A DNA stretch of 64,000 bases, taken from the NCBI GenBank assembly GCA_022496805.1, contig CM040088.1, forward strand, positions 7,595,001 through 7,659,000. Reading direction: 5' to 3'. Under the pieces are notes generated by a model. The model ran no database searches. It worked only from the letters and a program-made list of their open reading frames with translations, and was not told where the DNA came from. This document shows, piece after piece, positions 21,986 through 34,081 of the stretch (the first letter of the stretch is position 1; each line of letters begins with the position of its first letter). The position numbers and the translations under genes were made by a program. The DNA is from Pohlia nutans (taxonomy: Eukaryota > Streptophyta > Bryopsida > Bryales > Mniaceae).

Positions 21986-24875
21986 GTATATAGTATCCAA
22001 ATAACACATTGTTTAATGAATTGGGTTTTTTTTTAACACAAGTGATCACTTCATTAATCACTGCAAAATGGGTACAAAGACCAGGCGCTAAGCCTGGTCC
22101 TCTTTGATTTGCTTACAAGAATGCATATAATAATAATGAAAGTATATTCTCCCAATGCTTAATCGTACAAAATTTTAAAAAACGGCTTATGAATGATTAT
22201 AAATTTCTTGTTCATAGCAGAAAATGGATGAATTTCATCCTCTCCTTTTAGTGAAGCATTGTATTCGCTATCTAATTTTCTCATTTGCCGACTTAGCCAA
22301 CGCGAATAGTGAATAGTATTCGAAGGAGGACATTGCGGTAGGCGCCTACCACAGCCAAGCAAGTGACGAGAGTTCACGGGCAATATGGTAACTTCACCAA
22401 TTACTATTATATGCAAGCCACTCAGTTTGAGTTCGAGAACCCGGCCACATGAGACCATGAAGAGGATGATGGAACTCATTTTTGGAAAACAAATGAAGAA
22501 ATCCAAACACGCAGGCACTTCCGAAGCACACTCCGAAGAGAAACCAAGAAAAGCGGCAGGGCTTTGCTCATGCCGCCAATAGACTGCTTGCACAGAGCCT
22601 TGCTGCCCACTTGGCGACTCACAGCAGCGGGAACTTGCCTCATCATGGGTAGCAGTGAGGCAGTAGCAGCCACTTGATCAGGGTACCTTACTATTATTCC
22701 ACCCTTGAATGATGCATATCTCGACGTTACTTAGAAAATAGCAAGCGGTCAGGTTATCCGTCGTGTGCGTATGTGTCTGTGTCACCAGGACTTTCTGAAC
22801 CACCATCATCGCAGAAATGTAGTCTCTCGTGAGTGTGTGTGTGTGTTTCTATTTTTATAAAGGGAGACCCTATACTGCAAGAAGAATAAAATACAAAACC
22901 AGCCCGGCCAGATCCGGCCGGGATCGGAGAAAACTCGACCTGTGAGATTCCAGCAAGGTTGAACTCTCATGAGTGTGCATGTCATCTGTCTGTTCAATTC
23001 GATGATTTCGATCTTCTGCAGCCCGGGCCATGATGGATTTCTTCGATCACTTGTTTTGATTCCGAAACTGAAGAGTGAAGAGCATGATCCTGGTTGCGTT
23101 GGATCTGGTGCAAACAACACGCTGATGATATGACTGGGATTCTAGGTGGACTACTGTTAATGCCGCATGCGTGCTGGTGCGCATGGGATGTACGTGCACG
23201 AGTGGGTGCACCCCGCCTGAACTGACTGATTGTCGCTTTTAGCGCTCACCCTATTTATGGATTTCTTCCCTCGTGTCTTCACTTGCATGTTATTTCTACT
23301 GTTAACCATGCACTCCAATGATTGAAATTTAAATACTACAAAAATATAGTGTTATTATTAGTTCTATATCCAATAGTGTACACTTTAACAGTGAAAATGT
23401 TTTGTAAGAATTTCAGCGAGGTGGCTACCAAAAAAATTGTGTAGGGGGAAAGCACTCGTCCGAGTTGATTCCCATAAATTATAAGTGTGCTTTGAGGGCG
23501 TAGCCGGAGTGCATGCTTATTTATGAGAATCAACAAGGCCGAGTGCTTTTTTTCTTCTTTTTTGACACAAACAAAGGGGAGCCCTTTATTGCGAGAAGGA
23601 AGCAAAATAAGGCCGAGTGCTTTATGTGGTGTAAACAACGATGGATGAGTGACAAGTGGCATGCTATGGTTCGCTTACACTATTTCTCTTGCATGCATGT
23701 GCTTACACCTTGTAAACCTCACTTTGTGACTTGAGAGTAATCTTCCGTCTTGTAAACGTCACGATTTACATGGAGGGTACAACCCAAGGTTGTTTACGAT
23801 GCTAATTTTTACTCATTTTGAGGGAATTAGCCACTATTTTTTAGCCAAATGGCTTCTTCAATATGGTGAAATTAGTCTATTTTATAATATATATAGAAAT
23901 CTGCTACAAATTATGTATTCAAGAATCTAGAATATTTTGCCAAAATTGGCTATCAGATCTTCACATCTATGGCAATTTCACTAAAGAGGCTCAAATTCCT
24001 CACTTGAATCATTGCACTTTAAGGAAAATTTTCTACTAGGAGTTAGGACCATGAAAGTCCGCCTTGGTATTGAACTTACTATTGGACTTGAGAAAGTATT
24101 AAAATTTTAATATGCATATTGGTCCAAAGTTCTAGTGTGAAGACCTTGGAATAGATTGTAAGTTCAATTTGAATGTAATTAAGCAAATTGGGTTGGTACG
24201 TACGTACATGACTTTCTCTCATTGTATTTTCTTTTTTGAGCAAATTGAGCATGTTATTTGAATAATTGAACATGTTTGAGTATATTCTTGAAATATTAAA
24301 AAATGTTCATGTATATCCTCTAAATATTTGAGCATATTTGAGCATATTTGAGCATATTCATTCAAAAGAAAGGAAGGAAAGAAAAGTGGTAGCCAATAAA
24401 AAGGCTTCAAAAATTATATTGTATTTCATTAAGGTACACTTTCATCCCAAGGAAAGAATTTGGTTTGAGAACTTGTATAGAATAATTACATTTTTTTGTT
24501 GAGGTAGGACTGAGAAAATTTGGTACCAAAATGGTGCTATGTAGGCACCAAATCATTCTAACATACTTCAGTCTTGACTCAAGATTAGTGTAAAGCTTTT
24601 AGATACAATTTTAAAATTTTCACCAATTGATAGGATTGTGTGATTCTTGAGTTTCCTTGATTCTAACCCTCAGTATAAAGTGGCCATCAGGATCTCGAAA
24701 TAAGGATAAACTCTTATGTATCGGGGAAATTGGGAAAAGTCCATATATTTTACATGAGTTTAAAAAAACATCTTTGCATATAAACATTCAAACAAAAGTT
24801 TCATCAATCATTATCATATAAGTAGAAAGAAAAATAAGTGAAGGAATAAGATGACCTCGTCAAGTGTACTAATGT
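21986..24875. other. GC-richer repeat and leader-like island; no gene established
   Basis: From 22020 a poly-T/CTTCATTA start and B-box-like sequence (GTTCGAGAACCCGG at about 22431) suggest an old retroposon. A 144-codon minus-strand ORF (22159-22593) overlaps it without recognisable domains. 22600-23260 is GC-rich with a GCCCGGCC..GGCCGGGA palindrome and (GT)n. 23565 begins another poly-T/CCCTTTATTGCG retroposon-like end. 23750-24875 is AT-rich, with an 11-bp tandem TTTGAGCATAT at about 24325-24358. Confidence 0.4.
23450..23550. repeat. Inverted repeat (hairpin) of ~100 bp
   Basis: AGCACTCGTCCGAGTTGATT (from about 23450) is inverted as AATCAACAAGGCCGAGTGCT (to about 23549), with inner TATAAT/ATTTATGAG arms and a short GC-rich loop. 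It may be a small MITE. Confidence 0.55.
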
Positions 24876-25450
24876 TTAGCCCCTAAGCATCCTCATCCCT
24901 CTTCAGATTTGGAGAATTTCAAAGATGTCTTATAAAATGTAACTAAGAGGGATATTTTTGAACTTGATATATGAATAAAAGTTGTACATTGTGAATTTTC
25001 AATTCTATCCATACCGTTGTATCTATGATTGTTGTCACCAATATTTTTTGTATATAATTTGAAATTTAAATTTTAAAATTCTTTTGTAATTTGATTACAA
25101 ATAAGATATTGACAATTTGTACATGAAATTTGTTGTGATTGGTTGAAATGTAATACTCTAAATGTAGTGATTTTTGGAGATTTTTTGGTTGCTCAATTCT
25201 GAGTTGACTTTTTAAAGAGTACTTTTACATTGAAATCTTTGGAATTTTGGGTGAATCACTACAACATGAAATGAGGCATAAAAATTTCACAAATCATCCC
25301 CTTTCTAATCAGATCACACACACACTAAGCTAACTGCCTATAAAATATATAGTAAAAAGTCCACAGTGCAATAAGTCAATGACGGATCAGGAAATTATGT
25401 TTGATTTTGTACATCATTCACCTTCTGGATGGTTGGAAGTTTATGGGTTC
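24876..25450. mobile_element. TTAA element, family C (C3), decayed ends
   Basis: TTAGCCCCTAAGCATCCTCA replaces the usual TTAACCCCTAAACG start. The body (GATTTGGAGAATTTCAAAGATG, TTGTACATTGTG, ATGAGGCATAAAAATTTC) is clear family C. The right end (TTTATGGGTTCA) is mutated. It is an older copy than C2 or C7. Confidence 0.7.
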
Positions 25451-25712
25451 ATACGTGTTGGCATCAATCCTTTAACAAAGTTTCACAAGCATATTAAAAA
25501 ATAAAATAAGGCAATAATGCGAATTTTAGGCTGAGGGACGAGGACCATGGTTGTGATTTTTTCTCAAAGGTTATTTCTCTAAATATTTCAACCCAATTAC
25601 ACTTAACCCCTTCTAGAAGCCCAAAGTAGGCTTCATGTTTTTTCTAACAATTTGAGTAGGTACTCAAAGGACTTCCTTTTATTCAAATGTACTTGTGTTT
25701 ATTTCTTCACTG

Positions 25713-25938
25713 CTACATAACATAAAAGAGCAATGGGAGCCAACACCCTTTTGCAAATGGGACCACAGTCTAGTTACAATTCGAAACTAAGTTTACATGG
25801 CAATGATACGGTAGTTCCAAAATTCATGGAATATAAATGACATTCCTTCATTTCTTAGAAAGTGAATATAAGTGAAGATTCTTTTTTGATCCAATTTTCA
25901 GAAGGTGCTCTATTGCAATGTTCTATTATGCTATGTAG
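25713..25938. mobile_element. MITE with CTACATARCATAATAGA ends, copy 1
   Basis: CTACATAACATAAAAGAGCA at the left, complement of CTACATAGCATAATAGAACA at the right. The interior is AATGGGAGCCAACACCC...GATCCAATTTTCAGAA. A second copy is 56106-56331. Confidence 0.7.
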
Positions 25939-26149
25939 TGATCTAAAATTTTGAAAAATATTTTCCACAACATAACGTTCTTTATGGCCCACTGTCGCAC
26001 CTTCAAATCTGAAGCATTTGTTAGGGGATCAGAGGAATTACAAAGAATTTTCTCTAACTTGAGTTGGTCCAAGGGAACTAGCAAAGAGTGAGGGTGGGAG
26101 TTTTTGCACTACGGGTATCATAGTTTTCAACAAAAAAAGTTTCTAATGT

Positions 26150-26460
26150 TGTAAAGCAGTTGAATTAATGACGTAATATAATAAATAGGGAAAATACCAA
26201 AAACATTTTAATGTAGTAAAATAGAATCTTTTTAAATCTTTTTGAGATATTTAATATTATTTCAAAATCTTTTGGAATATTCATGTTGATATCATTTAAT
26301 CCGCTTGCAAACCATGTCGAATGCATATTCCACCCACACCATACGCTCCATTTTAATTTTCGAAACTCGCCATTTTAAGAGGCATTTAATGTAAAAAGAA
26401 CAAAAATTGCCGTCATAAACCTCTAATATCCACCTTGTTCACATAATCTTTTGGAATCTT
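26150..26460 (+). repeat. Dispersed repeat I, copy 2, uninterrupted
   Basis: It matches, in inverse orientation, the two sequences flanking the C2-D2 block at 20794-21780. The CATTTTAAGAGGCATTTAAT stretch at 26371-26390 is the unoccupied insertion site. Confidence 0.7.
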
Positions 26461-26868
26461 TTTTGAATACGATACCATTATGTTATAGGAATTGAGAAAA
26501 ATTATTGCCATGACTATATCTTCAAGGAAACGTATCAATTAAGGCAATAAAATGTTTATTCTACGTCACCGAATGCAATGTATTACATTTTGATTCAATT
26601 ATTATTTCTTAATATTTTTAAAATTATTATTATACATACAATCCTAGAATACCTTTTCATTGTGGTTAACTCTTTGCGAAAAAACTAATTTCAATGACCA
26701 ACAAAAAATGTTTACCGCCACATTTCGCTTGTTATGCGATGTCACATATTTTGGATGGCCTACTTTGAAAACACCCGGGTTGGAGAGTTGGACTATTTTA
26801 TTAGTAGTTTCTCTACAATGTTGCTACAATGTAAAAGGTGTAGTCCAGCAAGAGCTAAAGAATGTACT

Positions 26869-26973
26869 AGAGAACGTGCCATGAACGGCAAATTCTGCCT
26901 AGTGATCAAGCTCATGGGCCAGCCCGGTAGCACAAGCCCTGTCAGAATCCGCCATTCATGGCACGTTCTCTTA
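26869..26973. mobile_element. Short MITE with 29-bp inverted ends
   Basis: AGAGAACGTGCCATGAACGG (from 26869) is inverted almost exactly as CCATTCATGGCACGTTCTCT at the right end, with about 45 bp between. Non-coding. Confidence 0.65.
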
Positions 26974-27569
26974 CGTTAAATGCTGAGGGAACTTGGTTGG
27001 GAACCATAGAATCAGCCACAAAGGTCGATTCCGCTGGCAGAATCAACACTAGTTGCCTAGTGACGTATTCTGCTTCACAATGATCTTCGGAAAAACTACC
27101 TGAATCAGCCTCCAAGGCATTGAATATTATGAATATGATTAATTAAAGAATGCATTCACAATAAAAGGAGCCAATGGCGCCCAAATCTAAAGACTCTTAA
27201 TGAGTGCTTAGGAAATGATATCTTCAATTTATGTATATATTAGAAAAATAAATAAAAGACATTTTGCAACATATTAAGTACATTTCAGTCCTAATCAAGA
27301 ATTGGTTACAACCATATTTTAGTCCTTTTGTAGCACCAATAATTTCTCAAACATCATCAAAAACTAGTATATGGTATTTGAATGACATAAAATATATACA
27401 GTTATTAATTTATATTGCATTATCAATTCAAATGATAATTTTTTTGCTTAATGATTCATAAAAACAAGCACTGATTACAGTTTTGGTGGCTCCTATTACT
27501 ACGAATGTACCCTGAATTGGTCATTTTTTCTAATGACTGGCCATGAATCCTTGCCGGGTTAAAAAAATT

Positions 27570-28020
27570 CAACCCACCTCGTGTGCAGCTTCCCGGATGG
27601 TGAGTAGGTAGAGCACGTACGTAGGTAGGGGTGTGCAACTAACTAGCGATCTCGCCGTGCACGTCGACAATGAAATCCGGTGCAACAATCGAAGCTGCCA
27701 CGCAGCTGCCGTGAGCGAGGAAGCTCCGCCATGCATCCCCAGTGAGGGCCGGAGCGAGGACAAGGCTTCCGTCGTGCAGCGCGTGCAAAAGTCCCGCAGG
27801 CAGTGACTCAGTGAGAGAGCCACTGCAGCACAACATCCGGGCGGGGAGCCTCTTCTGTAGAGTAGAGTAGAGTAGAGGAGTAGAGTAGTCTGCAGTCCTG
27901 ATTCTTCGCTCCGTCCGTCAGTCTGCACGCCGGCCATGAGTTTCATGCACCACCTTCCTTCAGTTCTCCCGCCCTGCTCGTGCCTGTCTGCGTGCCTCAT
28001 CACGTAGTTACATTCTTCGG
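27570..28020 (-). other. GC-rich island with a coding-like minus-strand frame
   Basis: Composition shifts sharply to GC. One minus frame is open from about 27900 down to the stop at 27639-27641. It includes a 65-residue stretch from an ATG at 27836, with runs such as GSLVLAPALTGDAWRSFLAH and FIVDVHGEIAS. It reads like protein but matches nothing I know. A longer ORF (27569-28003) in another frame overlaps it. A TAGAG-type microsatellite sits at 27857-27890. Sequence from about 27935 to 28100 recurs in decayed form at 29775-29893, so this may be part of a repeat or captured gene fragment. Confidence 0.3.
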
Positions 28021-28107
28021 AGCCCTCACTGGCTACAGAATCCCATTCTTGTAGAAAATTAATTACCCACTGAGTGCATGCGCCATTGAGGTTTAACTAC
28101 ACTCATT

Positions 28108-28774
28108 AGAGTTATCCGCAAAGTCCTTCAAACTTTGAAAGAGATACCTAAAATTTTGTTTTAATATAGTCTTATTTGGTCTCTCCAAATAATTAAAAGG
28201 TATGGAAGAGCTTGGTGGTTTACAATTATTAGGTGTGTAAGAGCATCCTCACTCCTACACGCTAGAGATGACTCGCTGAAATTATTCATTTACATTTGAA
28301 GAGCCCTTGCACTTACACTCCCCCACCCTTGGAGGCCCCTCACACATCAAAAGTGCACATCAAATAGTCAATGGACCAATCACAAGTAGAATGTGGGGAT
28401 ATAGTCAACTAAATAGTGATTTGAAGGGCCATTTCTTAACACGCTAGGATCTAGAGTCAATAGGCATTTTGGAAGGGCCCTTGGCACTTTTCATCTAGTT
28501 CTGGAGTGCGAGAGACTCAGGGAGGGCTGCGGTGGAGCTGCTCTAAGAGCTTGGTGGTCTTCAAAGTCATATGAAACTTTTTTAAGCTCCTCTTTTGTTG
28601 CCCAAAAAAAATTTCACATGACTTTGAAAACCATCAAACTCTTACACACCTAATAATTGTAGACCACCAAGCTCTTTCATACTTTTCAACTATTTAGAGT
28701 AACCAAATAAAATTATATAATAGCAAAATTCTAGGTATCTTCTTCAAACTTTGAAAGATTTTGCGGATAACTCT
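28108..28774. mobile_element. MITE with AGAGTTATCCGCAAAG ends and long arms
   Basis: AGAGTTATCCGCAAAGTCCT at the left and its inverted partner TTTTGCGGATAACTCT at the right. Further complementary blocks (CTTCAAACTTTGAAAGA, AGAGCTTGGTGG, ATTATTAGGTGTGTAAGAG) make arms of about 130 nt or more. It is a host for the 28241-28543 insertion and a relative of 12023-12422. Confidence 0.7.
28241..28543. mobile_element. PIF/Harbinger-like MITE nested in 28108-28774
   Basis: GAGCATCCTCACTCCTAC at the left and the imperfectly inverted GGAGGGCTGCGGTGGAGCTGCTC at the right. It is flanked by TAA at 28238-28240 and 28544-28546, a 3-bp duplication of the type (TWA) made by PIF/Harbinger transposases. Non-coding, about 300 bp. 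Confidence 0.5.
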
Positions 28775-30175
28775 ATTATCCCATTTAGGCTGAATCCCCA
28801 TAACAATCAGTAACCTCTGTGACTGCTGCCTTCTCCCAACAGAATGATGTGGAATATCCCACATCATTTCATTCCCCCCAATGAAATGATGTGGGACATT
28901 CCACATCACATCAGTAGCTATGGGGACATGTGGCATTAAGCAAGAGCAATTAACCATAGTGAACAGTAATCGAAAGCACTCACTCAGTCACAATTCAACA
29001 ATGTCCTATAATTGTTTATTTGATTCAATAGCCCATTCAATTACAAATCACTAGTCACTCCATATATAAAGCTGGATGAAACTAACAGAGAGCCTTTTTG
29101 AATGCTACCAAATGTTATGTCCATCAGAGACCTTCGTCCACTCTCTGTAGAGAGAATAAACCAATTTTAGCTCTTGTTTTGAATTAAAGGACAGGTGCTA
29201 GAGCGATAGGACGGGTTTGGCACTTCCTCAAACCAAAGCCGATGTCTTTTAAAGACCCACTCTTACTTTTGTTAAAGAAGAATAAGAGGAGGTTGAACAG
29301 TGAACCGATTGTCTATTATCCGCAAGAGCGGGGCTGGATGCCTCATGGGGAGCGGCTCTTAGTAAGAGAGGTTTATAGTGCGTGTAGCAAATTAGTGAAT
29401 GTGATACTAAATATTATTATGATGTAAAATTAGCATGATGTGAAGATTTTAGCCATTCACTAAAAATTACAGCTCTCACTAATTTTGAGATTTGGCAAAA
29501 TAGTACGTGCCTAGGGAATTAATATCACACGCACTAAATGGGATAACCAATGTAGTTTTCATACCAACTTGATCCCAATTTGATTCCACATTTTTATCTC
29601 ACCTTATACACTCTTATCTCAAGTGGTAAGAAATGTGAATGAAACCTTTGTGTAGGAGACAAACCAAGAGACAATAAAGAATTTTATACCACCATTTTTT
29701 TTTAATCCTCTTTTATCTATTTTGAAATTTTTGTTATCAACTTCTTTCAATCTTCTTTGTCCTAAAATTCCACAGTTTTCATACACCACCTTCTCTCAGA
29801 TGGCTTGCATGACTTATCACGCTTATTCTTCGTAACCATGGATACGGAATCCCATCCTTGTAGAAAAATACCCACTGCGCCATTGAGATATAACATTTTC
29901 ACGCATCTTGATACTAGTTTGATTCCAAGTTTTCATCTCACCCTTATACACTCTTATCTCAAGTGTAAGATAAAAGAAAAGATAAAGATAAGGATAACAA
30001 ATAAATGAAAGAATAGTTTGTTTACAATGTAAGGGATTGTAGAAAGACAAGAATCGTTGTTTTTTAGAGAACTTTTTACAATTTTTTAATGCGCCCGGGG
30101 GCCAAGTGCATGATTATATGGCCAAGTGCAAAGTTAGCGAATTGCATGTTTTTTGTCCATTTAGGTGCTAAATAA
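28775..30175. other. Decayed repeat DNA, no gene supported
   Basis: 29560-29640 and 29903-29975 are imperfect direct repeats (TTTTATCTCACCTTATACACTCTTATCTCAAGTG type). 29775-29893 is a degraded copy of 27935-28100. A 28840-28910 stretch has inverted GAATGATGTGGAATATCCCAC motifs. A 61-codon ORF at 29242-29427 is not recognised. Confidence 0.45.
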
Positions 30176-30665
30176 TTAACCCCTAAAGGTTACATGGTGT
30201 CTTTAGAATTGACGATTTGAGAGAAACCATTATAAAGTACTATTTGGAGGAATATTTCGAAATTGATGTACAAATGAAAGCTGTAGATTTTGAATTTTAA
30301 ATTCCACCCATACAGTTAGATTCACCAATGCTATCACCAAATTATTATTATAAAATTTGAAAGTTCAAATTCAAAATCCTTCTAAATTTGATTACAAATA
30401 AAATATTAACATTTTTGAGTAAAATTTGTTAGAATGGATTTAAAATGAGATACTCTAAACGGGGTGATTTTTTGATTTTTTTTTGTTTTTAAATCTATGA
30501 CCTCATTGTAGCAAGGCAACTTTTGAACTAAAATCAATTCGATTTTGGCTAGGTCAAAATTTCACATACTTCTATGTTTATAATTTTAAAGAAGTATGTA
30601 CTCTAATGACACCAAATCCAACCTTTGGATAGGACAACTTGATGAAGTATCTTCCAAAAATGTTT
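30176..30665. mobile_element. TTAA element, family A (A3), right end missing
   Basis: TTAACCCCTAAAGGTTACAT, then GGTGTCTTTAGAATTGACGA and the family-A body to about 30660. The terminal GGACGTTTAGGGGTTAA block is absent, so it is truncated. A GC-rich palindromic segment (GCACTGCAGCAGTGC) follows. Confidence 0.65.
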
Positions 30666-31229
30666 TGTAGTAAAGACAAGGTTTTTTTTTGCACTGCAGC
30701 AGTGCTCCACGCATGCAGTGGACGATGGTCCCTCTAGATTTAGACCATTGTGACTGCGCCACGACATTGGAGTCTAGCTCCAAGTTGCCAGGAGAAGAAA
30801 AAATAAATAAAAATGAGTGAAGAAGTTCATAAAGGAGATTAGGGAGAACCGAAAATGCCACCACCCAAAATGGGTTAGATGAGAAGTGAAATGTTTAAAG
30901 ACTAGTTACTAAATCCAATCCACTTCTATTTGCTTTCCATACCAGGAAAGTAATACCAAAAACAAGATTGCTTGCAAGATTTTGGTAAAACAAAATTCTT
31001 GTGATGATGCAAACTGGAAGAGGAATTGTGCACTCATGAAGAATTTGGAAGAGGAGCTCCAACAAAGCATAGTGGTTTAGGTTTCAAGGAGGAAACGAGT
31101 GGGAAGAATAGAGATACGCTTAAATTTGGTCTAGTAGAAATTTGGTCCTTTTAAATTGGTCCTTTGTGACTTAAATGCTCGAGTTTCATAAACAGGCTGG
31201 GAGATTTTATACCTCCAAGTTCAGTTTAA

Positions 31230-31801
31230 TTAACCCCTAAACATCCAACCCTCCAAAAAGTGGACAATGTATAGAATCATAGTTTTTTCATCCATCGTTG
31301 ACTTTTTGCAGTGTGGGATTTTTACTATATATTTTATGGGAAATTAACTTCATGCATGTGTGATCCGATTAGAAAGGGGATGATTTGTGAAATTTTCATG
31401 CCTCATTTCATATTGTAGTGATTCACCCAAAATTTCAAAGATTTCAATGTAAAAGTACTCTTTAAAAAGTCAACTCGTAAAATTAAGCGACCAAAAAATC
31501 TCCAAAAATCACTACAATTAGAGTATTACATTTCAACCAATCACAACAAATTTCATGTACAAATTGACAATATCTTATTCGTAATCAAATTACAAAAGAA
31601 TTTTGAATTTCAAGTTTCAAATTTAATACAAAAATATTGGTGACAACAATCATAGATCTAACCGTATGGATAGAATCAAAAATTCATAATGTACAACTTT
31701 TATTCATATATCAAGTTCAAAATATCCCTCTTAATTACATTTTATAAAACATCTTTGAAATTCTCCAAATCTGGAGAGGGGTGAGGACGTTTAGGGGTTA
31801 A
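31230..31801. mobile_element. TTAA element, family C (C4), 572 bp
   Basis: In inverse orientation to C2: TTAACCCCTAAACATCCAAC at the left, GGTGAGGACGTTTAGGGGTTAA at the right, body AAATCACTACAATTAGAG, CAACAAATTTCATGTAC. Its right TTAA (31798-31801) is shared with B2. Confidence 0.85.
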
Positions 31802-32037
31802 CCCCCAAGCGTCCACCGTGACCAAAATGGTCACCATGTTTCTTTTAATAGTTTTGAGTAGGTCCTATTTGGACTTCCTCTTATTCAAATTTATTTGTTT
31901 TTTGACCAACACATTCAATGATCTTCACTAGTTCTAGTGATATAAAATTTGGTCCCATCTGAATTATATTTTTCACAATATGATCAATTGAATTTGTCAT
32001 TTTAAAACTGTGAATCCTTGGTCCTTTTAAGGGTTAA
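31798..32037. mobile_element. TTAA element, family B (B2), 240 bp
   Basis: TTAACCCCCAAGCGTCCACC at the left and CCTTGGTCCTTTTAAGGGTTAA at the right. The body is inverse family B (CACATTCAATGATCTTCACT, ATGATCAATTGAATTTGTC). It lies about 230 bp beyond the TIM13 stop codon, in or just past the TIM13 3' UTR. Confidence 0.8.
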
Positions 32038-32270
32038 AACAGTGTATCAGTGTATTTTAGACGGCAAAAATTAAGTGTTTCGGTACTTAAGCGCAATATC
32101 GATCTCAGAATATGAATCTGAACTCTACAAATCCAGGCTGCCTGCAATATCTTCTGCTATTAAGCTCAGCTTTTCCAGCTGTGCTATCTCATTCAGGCAC
32201 AGCCCAATACGGAGAGAAACGTGAAGGCCTCCCAAACATAAAAAACTTATTGCTTGTCCAAATGACAAAG

Positions 32271-33601
32271 CTATCGAGGGAGAGAAGTTATTACAGCACG
32301 GCTAATTATACCAGTGGCCTCAATGTACCGCTCCGCACATCTCGAAATGCAACTACTCTCCCCGCCACTCAAACCCGAGCTTGGTTTTGTTACGCACTTG
32401 CTGAAGCACTTGTCCCTTACAGTCTGTCAAACGGTTTTCTCCGTCAGTGCATGAATAGGCAACAGGACATGACAGATTCAGATGATCGTGAGACGCTTCT
32501 AGATTATGCTTCAACTTAAAATAAATTCAACTTACAACAGTGGCTCTCAACCCATTAAGAGTCTTTAGCTTGAAAACTCTAATTTAAATCCTTCATGTGG
32601 TGCTCAGCTTCAAAGTCTTTCAAGCTATGATAGAAGCCCTTTATTCGGCACAGATTGCATTCTACTGATCTTTCAACTTGTAAATGACATTTAGTTGGAT
32701 TCTCACACTCACGAAGTCTGCCTTATACTTCATAACGGACATCCGAAGAACAAGACAATCTATGCTTATCCCAAACTCATACAGGAAGGATCAACCAACA
32801 ACATTTAAATCAATTGAGTACAGAAATACCAGAACACTACTTGACAGACAATTAGTAATTAAAATGACAGTTCCAATCAGAGGGGCAGTTAAGGTTAACA
32901 CTTAAAGGACCAAGGATTCATAGTTTTAAAAATGACAAATTCAATTGATCATATTGTGAAAAATACAATTCAAATAAGACTAGATTTTATATCACTGGAA
33001 TCAGTGAAGAACATTGCATGTGTTGATCAAAAGACAAATAAATTTGAATAAAAGGAAGTCTCGATAGGACCTATCCAAAATTGCTATACAAAACATGAGG
33101 CCCAATTTGGGCTTCTTGATCCTTTAGGGGTTAACCTATAACTATCAGAAAGCCGCTTCTAAGCTGTAGTTAGTCTCTAGCTCACGACCACATGATGAAT
33201 CAAGAATTCAAAAGCTCATCAATGTAAAGCTACAATTACAAGCACCAGTTTCAGAAACAATGCAATATCATACCCTCAGCTAAATACTCCATGTGCCCAT
33301 GCCAAATGCCAATTCCTACTCAATTCTAAGAATCATACAAGTACTTTCAAGAAAAATCTAAAACTAATGAAATAACAATAACAAGATTCAAATTAGCTTG
33401 ACTACTGGAATGTTTTCAAGAGATTATGAACAAACACAACGAGAAAGAGAACAGTTAGGAGACAAAATAGAGAAGGCGTCCCACCGAGAAAAACTCCTCC
33501 GCATAAGCTTGCGCAAGCTGCTGCTTCACCTGATCCATCATCATCTCGTTTGATGCGGCTGATCCTGATCCCGATGGAGGTGGAGACGAAAAAGGATCCA
33601 T
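32271..33601 (-). CDS. TIM13: Mitochondrial small Tim chaperone TIM13 (two coding exons, 89 aa)
   Basis: Coding exon 1 is 33601-33485 (39 codons, MDPFSSPPPSGSGSAASNEM, then MMDQVKQQLAQAYAEEFFS). The intron is 33484-32424 (GT...CAG, 1061 nt), and exon 2 is 32423-32271 (50 codons plus TAG). Exon 2 carries the twin CX3C motif, CFSKC (residues 45-49) and CISRC (64-68), separated by 14 residues, plus the conserved ERYIEATGIISRA tail. Tim13 family proteins (usually ~85-95 aa) pair with Tim8 in the mitochondrial intermembrane space. They escort hydrophobic precursors to the inner membrane, the cysteines forming two disulfides. The start gives the expected family length. The intron contains TTAA element B3. 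Family assignment is secure, and the symbol rests on overall plant-Tim13 similarity. Confidence 0.93.
32895..33134. mobile_element. TTAA element, family B (B3), inside the TIM13 intron
   Basis: TTAACACTTAAAGGACCAAG at the left, CTTGATCCTTTAGGGGTTAA at the right, 240 bp, in direct B1 orientation. It lies wholly inside the TIM13 intron and does not touch the splice sites. Confidence 0.85.
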
Positions 33602-34080
33602 TATTATTGAGTAATAAGAGCAGCCTAAATTCTGCAGTAATTCCCCAGAGGACGAATCGTCAATACTCTGCCGAAAAAATAACGCACAAATTTCGAATTT
33701 AGGTCAACGAACAGACTCGCCAGGAGAGAATTTTCTGACAAGTCTTCTTCTTCCTCAAGCCCTAACTTGAACATTGTCAAACAAAGCTCCTCAACAAAAC
33801 ACAAAAACACACAACATAATCCACGTTTCAATGGAATGTATCGAATTTCACGACCGCACCGTGTCTCCTCTCATTTTCTCTCAGATTCCAACCAGAAATT
33901 CAATTTCTACGTAACAAAATGTACATCAAAATGCCGCGGATTAAAATAACAGACTTACGAAATTCGCCAAAAAGATCAGCGATGGCGGGCGACGCTGCGA
34001 AACGGTAGTCGGAGTGATAAAAAACTGCACCGCTGTCTGCTACACGGGGTAAACCTGAGAAGAGTAGCTATGGAGATGGT
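33602..34080 (-). promoter_or_regulatory. TIM13 5' UTR with a probable leader intron
   Basis: On the minus strand a GTAAGT donor (complement of ACTTAC at 33953-33958) and a TTACTGCAG acceptor (AG = 33633-33632) would remove a 327-nt leader intron. That joins GC-rich upstream leader (33959 to about 34080) to a 30-nt leader before the ATG. This is inferred from splice motifs only. Confidence 0.45.
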
Positions 34081-34081
34081 C

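Noticed and set aside
22159..22593. 144-codon minus-strand ORF
   Set aside because: It overlaps retroposon-like sequence, no domain is visible, and a plus-strand ORF overlaps it. Likely chance.
27569..28003. 144-codon minus-strand ORF, rich in Leu/Thr/Arg
   Set aside because: It is open because the region is GC-rich. It crosses the TAGAG microsatellite, and a neighbouring frame looks more protein-like.
32112..32519. 135-codon plus-strand ORF
   Set aside because: It is the antisense shadow of TIM13 exon 2 and its flanks.
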